This document shows positions 6,576 to 11,002 of a stretch of 11,002 nt of DNA, in pieces (position 1 is the stretch's first letter; each line of letters starts with the position of its first letter). The position numbers and the translations under genes are program-made. A model generated the notes under the pieces. The model was not told where the DNA came from and did not search any database. It saw nothing but the letters and a program-made list of their open reading frames with translations. The stretch is from Rhodobacter sp. (lineage in GTDB: Bacteria > Pseudomonadota > Alphaproteobacteria > Rhodobacterales > Rhodobacteraceae). The stretch spans positions 1 to 11,002 of the forward strand of contig PNND01000081.1 of assembly GCA_013824045.1 (NCBI GenBank), read 5' to 3'.

Positions 6576-7556
6576 ATGACCCGTACCGTCCTTGAATCCA
6601 AGACCAAGACCGTGATCATCGGTTTTGACGAACCCTTCTGCGTGATCGGCGAACGCATCAACCCGACAGGACGCAAGAAGCTGGCTGCCGAACTGGAAGC
6701 CGGGAATTATGAAACCGTCATCCGCGACGCGCTGGAGCAGGTGGCCTGCGGGGCGACAGTTCTGGATGTGAATTCGGGTGCGGTCTTTACCAACAAGATG
6801 GCCGAAGACCCGCGCTATGCCGATAACAACTTTGTTGAACCGCCCCTGATGAAGGCGCTGATCGAGATCATCCAGCAGACGGTGGACGTGCCGTTGTGCA
6901 TCGATTCGTCGGTTCCTGCCGCGCTGGAAGCCGGGCTTGCCGCCTGCGAAGGCCGCCCGTTGCTGAATTCGGTGACGGGCGAGGAAGACCGGATGGAACT
7001 CGTCCTGCCGCTGGTCAAGAAATACAATGTGCCTGTCGTGGCGATCTCTAACGATGACACGGGCATCTCGCCCGATCCCGATGTCCGCTTTGCGGTGGCC
7101 AAGAAGATCGTGGAACGCGCGGCCGATTTCGGCATTCCGGCGCATGACATCGTGGTCGATCCGCTGGTCATGCCCGTGGGCGCGATGGCGAGCGCGGGTC
7201 AGCAGGTCTTTGCCCTCGTGCGCCGCCTGCGCGATGAGTTGGGCGTGAACACGACCTGCGGCGCATCGAACATCAGCTTTGGCCTGCCGCATCGGCACGG
7301 GATCAACGCAGCCTTCCTGCCCATGGCCATCGGCGCGGGCATGACGAGCGCAATCATGAACCCGGTCCGCCAGCAGGAGATGGAGGCGATCCGCGCCGCC
7401 AACTTCCTGATGAACCATGATGCGAATGGCGGGGAATGGATCCGCTTTGCCAAGGTTCTGGAAGCGGTCGAAGGCGGCATGACATTCGCCGAAGCCTCAA
7501 GCGCCGCATCGCAAGCCGCCGGTGGCCGCCGGGGCGGCCGTCGCGGCCGGGCCTGA
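6576..7556 (+). CDS. Methyltetrahydrofolate:corrinoid methyltransferase-type protein (pterin-binding domain, AcsE/MetH-like)
   Basis: A 326-residue stand-alone pterin-binding TIM barrel, predicted to pass the methyl group between 5-methyltetrahydrofolate and a corrinoid protein. It corresponds to AcsE (MeTr) of acetogens and to the folate-binding domain of MetH. Visible motifs are FCVIGERINPTGRKKL (21-36), TVLDVNSGA (61-69, Asp64), LCIDSSVPAALEAGL (107-121), PLLNSVTGEE (128-137, Asn131), VVAISNDDTGIS (154-165), DIVVDPLVMPVGA (191-203, Asp195) and GASNISFGLPHR (229-240, Asn232). These match the family's folate-binding Asp and Asn positions. No B12-binding or homocysteine-binding domain is attached, so partners must be separate proteins. 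The C-terminus ends in an unusual GGRRGGRRGRA tail (316-326). It starts 14 bp after the MTHFR gene with AAAAGG upstream. Whether it serves methionine synthesis or demethylation of a methylated substrate is not decided by sequence. Confidence 0.88.
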   Translation: MTRTVLESKTKTVIIGFDEPFCVIGERINPTGRKKLAAELEAGNYETVIRDALEQVACGATVLDVNSGAVFTNKMAEDPRYADNNFVEPPLMKALIEIIQQTVDVPLCIDSSVPAALEAGLAACEGRPLLNSVTGEEDRMELVLPLVKKYNVPVVAISNDDTGISPDPDVRFAVAKKIVERAADFGIPAHDIVVDPLVMPVGAMASAGQQVFALVRRLRDELGVNTTCGASNISFGLPHRHGINAAFLPMAIGAGMTSAIMNPVRQQEMEAIRAANFLMNHDANGGEWIRFAKVLEAVEGGMTFAEASSAASQAAGGRRGGRRGRA

Positions 7557-7573
7557 TTAACCTTTTCGCAATC

Positions 7574-7597
7574 ATGGGGCGGCTGCGGTCGCCTCAT
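7574..7597 (+). terminator. Possible terminator stem-loop after the methyltransferase gene
   Basis: ATGGGGCG (7574-7581) can pair with CGCCTCAT (7590-7597) over 8 bp, with one G-U wobble and an 8-base loop. It lies 17 bp past the methyltransferase stop. No T-tract follows, so it would be a weak or factor-assisted terminator or a 3'-end stabilising structure. Confidence 0.35.
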
Positions 7598-7616
7598 GCA
7601 CACGGTCAGACAAAAC

Positions 7617-7793
7617 TCATCTGAAACCTGGATCACGCTGATTTTCTCGGCCAAAGCGGCGGTTGGCCATGTCATCCGTCGCAATGTCGCGTGGATAGAC
7701 CGTGAGGTTGGCCGCGACCGGTTCATCGCCGAAGTACGGCAACGGGGGTTTCATCTCTTGCAAACCGCTGACCAGTTCATCGTGGTCTGCCAT
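7617..7793 (-). CDS. Doubtful small ORF, 58 residues, no recognised family
   Basis: From ATG at 7793 the minus strand encodes MADHDELVSGLQEMKPPLPY and on to a TGA at 7617, a hydrophilic, acidic-then-basic peptide with no signal, membrane segment or motif I recognise. CAGGG about six bases upstream could serve as a weak ribosome binding site. The frame is open further upstream to 7868, which would extend it into the hairpin region. Third-position GC looks lower than in the neighbouring genes, and a plus-strand ORF (7596-7820) overlaps it almost entirely, so coding status is uncertain. In its favour, it fills an otherwise empty gap and lies between a possible terminator and a possible divergent control region. 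Confidence 0.25.
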   Translation of the reverse strand: MADHDELVSGLQEMKPPLPYFGDEPVAANLTVYPRDIATDDMANRRFGRENQRDPGFR

Positions 7794-7827
7794 TCCGGCC
7801 CTGTGCACCTGCTGTTCTGACACGACG

Positions 7828-7866
7828 GCGGGGCCCACGAATTTCCTGCGAAAATTCAGGCCCCGC
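7828..7866. repeat. Two-tier hairpin A (shares an arm with hairpin B)
   Basis: Outer stem GCGGGGCC (7828-7835) pairs with GGCCCCGC (7859-7866), perfect over 8 bp. Inside it GAATTT (7839-7844) pairs with AAATTC (7852-7857), leaving a 7-base loop, with small bulges between the stems (CAC on one side, A on the other). The last four bases of its right arm (7863-7866) are also the first four of the left arm of the next hairpin, so the two cannot form fully at once. Confidence 0.7.
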
Positions 7867-7903
7867 ACCTCTGATTTTTCGCAGAAAAATCGTTGAGGTG
7901 CGG
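7863..7903. repeat. Two-tier hairpin B, upstream of the CoA-transferase gene
   Basis: Outer stem CCGCACCTC (7863-7871) pairs with GAGGTGCGG (7895-7903), perfect over 9 bp. Inside it GATTTTTC (7873-7880) pairs with GAAAAATC (7884-7891), perfect over 8 bp, with loop GCA. Only a T on one side and GTT on the other are unpaired between the stems. It ends 39 bp before the CoA-transferase start. It could act as a terminator or attenuator, a cruciform, a regulator site, or a dispersed palindromic element. Confidence 0.75.
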
Positions 7904-7942
7904 CTAGTCTGTTTGCACGTCAGACAACCAGAAAGAGCGCCC

Positions 7943-9097
7943 ATGCCCGCCCCCCTTGACGGCGTCACCATTCTTGACCTGACCCATGTCCTTGCAGGGC
8001 CGTTCTGCGCCTCGACACTGGCCGATCTGGGCGCGCGGGTGATCAAGTTGGAACGCCCCGGAATTGGGGATGACACCCGCGCCTTTCCGCCCTTCCTGCA
8101 AGGGGAGTCCGGCTATTTCGCCGCGCTGAACGCCGGCAAGCAATCCATCGCGCTGGACCTGAAATCCGTGCCCGACCGGGCGATTTTCGACCGGCTGGTC
8201 GGACGTGCGGATGTTGTGCTGGAAAACTATCGGCCCGGCGTGATGGAGCGGTTGGGCTATGGATGGGAGGCGCTCCATGCCCGCCACCCCCGGCTGATCT
8301 ATGGCGCGGTGTCGGGCTTTGGCCATACCGGGCCCGAGGCGGGCAAGCCCGCCTATGACATGGTGGTGCAAGCGCGGGGCGGCGTGATGTCGATCACGGG
8401 CGAGGAAGGCGGTCCGCCGGTGCGCGTCGGGGCCTCCATCGGGGATATCGTGGCGGGCATGTATCTTGCGCAGGGGGTTCTGGCCGCGCTCTATGCCCGC
8501 GAGAAGACCGGGCTGGGGGCGAAGATCGATATCGCCATGCTGGATGCTCAGATCGCCATTCAGGAACACAGCCTTGCCATCACCGCGGCCACCGGCCACC
8601 CGCCCGGCCCCACGGGGGCGCGGCATCCCACGATCACACCCTTTTCCACCTATCGCGCGGCAGATGGGTTCTTTGTGATCGCTGCCGGAAATGATGCGCT
8701 TTTTGCCAAGTTGTGCAGCGCCTTGGCGCTGCCTTTGGCGGATGATCCGCGCTTTGCCACCAACGCCGCGCGCTGCGAGAATGTGCATCTGCTCAAGCGC
8801 CTGATCGAGGCGGTGACACTGGAACACCCAGCAGCACACTGGATCGCCGTGCTGGAGGAAGCCGGGGTTCCCACTGGCCGGGTGCAGACCATGCGCGAGG
8901 CGATGGCCGACCCGCAGGTGCTGGCGCGCAACATGGTGGTGCCGGTGGCCCCGGCGCCGGGGGGGGCCGCTTTCACGGCAGCGGGCAATCCGATCAAGAT
9001 GTCCACCCTGCCCGACATCCACAGCCGTGGCCCCGCGCCCCGGCTTGACGGGGACCGCGCGGCGATCCTGCACTGGCTTGACGCCCCTGATCCCTGA
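7943..9097 (+). CDS. Class III CoA-transferase (CaiB/BaiF family)
   Basis: A 384-residue class III CoA-transferase, which moves CoA from a CoA thioester donor to a carboxylic acid through an aspartyl-CoA anhydride, in the cytoplasm. Family signatures are VTILDLTHVLAGPFCASTLADLGARVIKLERPG (8-40, written in short: ILDLTHVLAGP then LGARVIKLERP), SIALDLK (68-74), ADVVLENYRPGVMERLG (89-105), SGFGHTGPEAGKPAYDMVVQA (124-144) with the likely catalytic Asp139, and GARHPTITPF (225-234). Length is normal for a single-domain member. The start at 7943 follows a purine-rich AGAAAGAG; a GTG at 7898 in frame would fall inside a hairpin and adds residues unlike the family. Substrate cannot be named: members act on carnitine, oxalate, bile acids, itaconate, mesaconate, DMSP and others. 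It lies 70 bp before the cupin gene, probably co-transcribed with it. Confidence 0.92.
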   Translation: MPAPLDGVTILDLTHVLAGPFCASTLADLGARVIKLERPGIGDDTRAFPPFLQGESGYFAALNAGKQSIALDLKSVPDRAIFDRLVGRADVVLENYRPGVMERLGYGWEALHARHPRLIYGAVSGFGHTGPEAGKPAYDMVVQARGGVMSITGEEGGPPVRVGASIGDIVAGMYLAQGVLAALYAREKTGLGAKIDIAMLDAQIAIQEHSLAITAATGHPPGPTGARHPTITPFSTYRAADGFFVIAAGNDALFAKLCSALALPLADDPRFATNAARCENVHLLKRLIEAVTLEHPAAHWIAVLEEAGVPTGRVQTMREAMADPQVLARNMVVPVAPAPGGAAFTAAGNPIKMSTLPDIHSRGPAPRLDGDRAAILHWLDAPDP

Positions 9098-9154
9098 CCT
9101 GCCGCTATCGGGCATTGCATGCGCCGCGCCGCGCCCTAGAACAGGCGCACGAAC

Positions 9155-9160
9155 AGGAGA
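9155..9160 (+). promoter_or_regulatory. Ribosome binding site supporting a TTG start for the cupin gene
   Basis: AGGAGA ends seven bases before TTG at 9168 and is the best site in the 70-bp gap after the CoA-transferase gene. The in-frame ATG at 9027 lies inside the CoA-transferase gene and would add residues unlike a cupin. Confidence 0.75.
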
Positions 9161-9167
9161 GAGAGCC

Positions 9168-9566
9168 TTGCCCACCGCGACCGCCGTGGATTTTGCCACC
9201 CTGCCCGATGAACGCTGGGAGGACCCGGCGCGCGGGACGATACGCTTTCGCACGCTGTTTTCCGCACCCGCCACAGACAGCGATGCCATCACCTGCGGCG
9301 TGGCGATGATGGAGGCCGGGGATACCTTTCCGCTGCATTCCCATCCGCAGGCCGAGGTCTATTTTGGGCTGGAGGGCGAAGGTGAGGTTATGATCAGCGG
9401 CATCCCCCACCGCCTTGCCCCCGGTGTCGCGCTTTACATCCCCGGGGGCGCCGTGCATGGCGTGCCGGTGGCCGCCGGGCCGCTGCGCTGGTTCTATACC
9501 TTTGCCGCCGATTCCTTTGACGAAATCCGCTACAGCTTCATCCACGAGACGGGACAGACCGCATGA
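9168..9566 (+). CDS. Small single-domain cupin protein, substrate unknown
   Basis: A 132-residue cupin (double-stranded beta-helix) with both metal-binding motifs. Motif 1 is GDTFPLHSHPQAEVYFGLEG (51-70), giving His57, His59 and Glu63. Motif 2 is GVALYIPGGAVHGVP (86-100), giving His97. This 3-His/1-Glu set normally binds Fe, Mn, Ni or Zn. The start is TTG at 9168, backed by a good AGGAGA; an earlier in-frame ATG (9027) sits inside the upstream gene. There is no signal peptide. The gene follows the CoA-transferase by 70 bp and overlaps the corrinoid activator gene by 4 bp, so it is likely translated with it. Small cupins include isomerases, dioxygenases, DMSP lyases and plain ligand sensors. 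The tyrosine after the metal glutamate (Glu63-Val-Tyr65) also occurs in DMSP-lyase cupins, but is too common to assign that activity. Confidence 0.88.
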   Translation: MPTATAVDFATLPDERWEDPARGTIRFRTLFSAPATDSDAITCGVAMMEAGDTFPLHSHPQAEVYFGLEGEGEVMISGIPHRLAPGVALYIPGGAVHGVPVAAGPLRWFYTFAADSFDEIRYSFIHETGQTA

Positions 9567-11002
9567 CCGCCGCCGCCAAAGCCGCACCTGCAACCACCGC
9601 TGAAGAGGCGCTTGTCATCTTCACCCCATCGGGCAAGCGCGGGCGGTTCCCGCTGGGCACGCCGGTGCTGACAGCAGCGCGGCAATTGGGCGTGGATCTT
9701 GATTCCGTCTGCGGCGGGCGGGGCATCTGTTCCAAATGCCAGATCACGCCCAGCTATGGCGATTTCTCCAAACATGGTGTGACCGTCGCCGATGATGCGC
9801 TGACCGAATGGAATTCGGTGGAGGAGCGCTACAAATCCAAGCGCGGGATGCTGGATGGCCGCCGTCTGGGCTGCCAGGCCAAGGTCATGGGCGATGTGGT
9901 GATCGACGTGCCGCCGGAAAGCCAGGTGCACAAGCAGGTGATCCGCAAATCGGCCACCCAGCGCGACATCATCATGGACCCGGCGACGCGGCTTTTGTAC
10001 GTCGAGGTGGCCGAGCCTGACATGCACGAACCCACCGGCGATTTCGAACGCCTTGCCATCGCATTGCGCGACCAATGGCAGGTGGAGGATGTCGCCGCCG
10101 ATCTTTCCCTGATGCGGCGGCTGCAGCCCGTGCTGCGCAAAGGGGACTGGAAGGTCACTGTCGCGCTGCACAAGGGCAACCATGACGGCACGCCGCGCAT
10201 CCTCGACATCTGGCCGGGGTTCCATGAGGGCGGGCTCTATGGGCTGGCCATCGACCTTGGGTCCACCACCATCGCCGCGCATCTGTGCGATCTGAAGGAT
10301 GGGTCCGTGCTGGCCTCTTCCGGCCTGATGAACCCGCAGATCCGGTTCGGCGAGGATCTGATGAGCCGCGTGTCCTATGCGATGATGAACCCCGGCGGCG
10401 ATGTCGAAATGACCCGCGCGGTGCGCGAGGCGATCAACGGGCTGGCCGTCTCTATCGCGCAGGAGGCGGCTATCGATCCGACCGCGATCTATGAGGTGGT
10501 CTTTGTCTGCAATCCGGTGATGCACCACCTGCTTTTGGGGATCGACCCGGTGGAACTGGGTCAGGCGCCCTTTGCGCTGGCCACATCGGGCAGCATCAGC
10601 CTTGATGCGCGCGATCTGGACCTGCCCGCGCTGAATCGCGCGGCGCGGGTTTACATCCTGCCTTGCATCGCGGGCCATGTGGGGGCCGATGCGGCCGCCG
10701 TGGCGCTGTCAGAGGAACCGAACAAATCCAAGGATATGGTGCTTATCGTCGATGTCGGCACCAATGCCGAAATCCTCTTGGGCAATTCTACGCGGGTGCT
10801 GGCCTGTTCTTCGCCCACCGGCCCCGCCTTTGAAGGCGCGCAGATCTCCAGCGGGCAGCGCGCCGCACCGGGCGCGATCGAGCGGGTGGAGATCGACCCC
10901 GCAACGAAGGAGCCGCGGTTCAAGGTGATCGGCAGCGACCTGTGGTCCACCGATCCCGGGTTTGACGAGGCGACCAAAGGGTCGGGCATCACCGGCATTT
11001 GT
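9563..11002 (+). CDS. Corrinoid activation protein, RamA/RACo-like: [2Fe-2S] ferredoxin plus ASKHA (DUF4445) domain, C-terminus cut by window edge
   Basis: Predicted ATP-dependent reductive activator that returns oxidised Co(II) corrinoid proteins to the active Co(I) state. The visible 480 residues start with a plant-type ferredoxin domain (about 16-117) with cysteines Cys50, Cys56, Cys59 (CGGRGICSKC, a CX5CX2C pattern) and Cys104 in RRLGCQA. A linker domain follows (about 120-220). The ASKHA nucleotide-binding core has phosphate loop GLAIDLGSTTIAAHL (227-241), MNPQIRFGEDLMSRV (256-270), CNPVMHHLLLG (316-326) and second loop VLIVDVGTNAEILLG (393-407). The sequence ends at GSGITGIC, a stretch that in this family leads into the C-terminal subdomain. 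Full members are about 600-700 residues. The ATG overlaps the cupin stop (ATGA at 9563-9566). A free-standing activator is expected when the B12 enzyme lacks the reactivation domain of classical MetH. Confidence 0.93.
   Translation, partial: MTAAAKAAPATTAEEALVIFTPSGKRGRFPLGTPVLTAARQLGVDLDSVCGGRGICSKCQITPSYGDFSKHGVTVADDALTEWNSVEERYKSKRGMLDGRRLGCQAKVMGDVVIDVPPESQVHKQVIRKSATQRDIIMDPATRLLYVEVAEPDMHEPTGDFERLAIALRDQWQVEDVAADLSLMRRLQPVLRKGDWKVTVALHKGNHDGTPRILDIWPGFHEGGLYGLAIDLGSTTIAAHLCDLKDGSVLASSGLMNPQIRFGEDLMSRVSYAMMNPGGDVEMTRAVREAINGLAVSIAQEAAIDPTAIYEVVFVCNPVMHHLLLGIDPVELGQAPFALATSGSISLDARDLDLPALNRAARVYILPCIAGHVGADAAAVALSEEPNKSKDMVLIVDVGTNAEILLGNSTRVLACSSPTGPAFEGAQISSGQRAAPGAIERVEIDPATKEPRFKVIGSDLWSTDPGFDEATKGSGITGIC

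Larger units (their letters stand above)
7557..7942. other. 386-bp spacer between the two one-carbon clusters
   Basis: Between the methyltransferase stop and the CoA-transferase start no convincing gene was recognised. It holds, in order: an imperfect stem-loop just after the methyltransferase; overlapping small ORFs of about 58-83 codons on the two strands, with no recognised family; two large hairpins sharing an arm (7828-7903); and a 5-bp dyad GTCTG/CAGAC (7907-7911 and 7921-7925) just before the CoA-transferase ribosome binding site. The size of the gap suggests the downstream cluster has its own promoter. Confidence 0.6.

Noticed and set aside
6399..7418. Minus-strand ORF of 339 codons
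   Set aside because: It is antisense to the MTHFR and methyltransferase genes, whose motifs are unambiguous; its His/Arg/Asp-rich product is typical of a shadow frame.
7898..7942. GTG start at 7898 for the CoA-transferase
   Set aside because: It falls inside the right arm of hairpin B, and the added 15 residues precede a normal family N-terminus at 7943.
7943..9097. DddD-type DMSP CoA-transferase/lyase
   Set aside because: DddD is about twice this length with two CoA-transferase domains; this protein has a single domain.
7904..9292. Minus-strand ORF of 462 codons
   Set aside because: It is antisense to the CoA-transferase gene and has no recognisable domain.
9530..10678. Minus-strand ORF of 382 codons
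   Set aside because: It is antisense to the corrinoid activator gene, which has an intact ferredoxin and ASKHA domain.
1..11002. CRISPR array, insertion sequence, tRNA or prophage gene
   Set aside because: No regularly spaced direct repeats, transposase or phage-like products, terminal repeats or tRNA-like cloverleaf were seen.

Overview
The window is GC-rich DNA with tightly packed genes from an alphaproteobacterium, most likely a member of the Rhodobacterales (Rhodobacter/Roseobacter group). This placement rests on protein style and gene neighbourhoods (LpxD, a YcbB-type L,D-transpeptidase, a DUF882 peptidase, the ppx-rlmE pair, a 'virulence factor' family small protein and a separate corrinoid-activation protein). 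It was made by eye, without database searches. No tRNA, rRNA, insertion sequence, phage gene or CRISPR array was seen.

Left part (1-3129), cell envelope. On the minus strand, an L,D-transpeptidase (515-2170) is followed after 37 bp by lpxD (lipid A synthesis), which runs off the left edge. Divergent from the transpeptidase, across a 317-bp intergenic region, is a Tat-exported DUF882/MepK-like zinc peptidase (2488-3078). One enzyme is predicted to make 3-3 peptidoglycan crosslinks and the other belongs to a family that cuts them. A compact GC hairpin (3110-3129) separates this peptidase from the convergent rlmE.

Middle part (3160-5042), minus strand. A Ppx/GppA-family phosphatase and the 23S rRNA methyltransferase RlmE overlap by 4 bp (ATGA) and are probably translationally coupled. 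A 269-bp divergent intergenic region follows.

Right part (5312-11002), plus strand, one-carbon and corrinoid chemistry. A first operon carries a small 'virulence factor' domain protein, a divergent methylenetetrahydrofolate reductase and a pterin-binding methyltetrahydrofolate:corrinoid-type methyltransferase, with gaps of 23 and 14 bp. A 386-bp spacer follows. It holds one doubtful small minus-strand ORF and two elaborate hairpins that share sequence and cannot form together. A second cluster then carries a class III (CaiB/BaiF) CoA-transferase, a small cupin starting at TTG, and a RamA/RACo-like [2Fe-2S]-ASKHA corrinoid activator that overlaps the cupin by 4 bp and is cut by the right edge.

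Taken together, MTHFR, a stand-alone pterin-binding methyltransferase and a stand-alone corrinoid activator look like parts of a split B12-dependent methyl-transfer system: either a split methionine synthase or a methyl-donor demethylation pathway. The corrinoid-binding protein and the methyl donor or acceptor component are not in the window and may lie just downstream.
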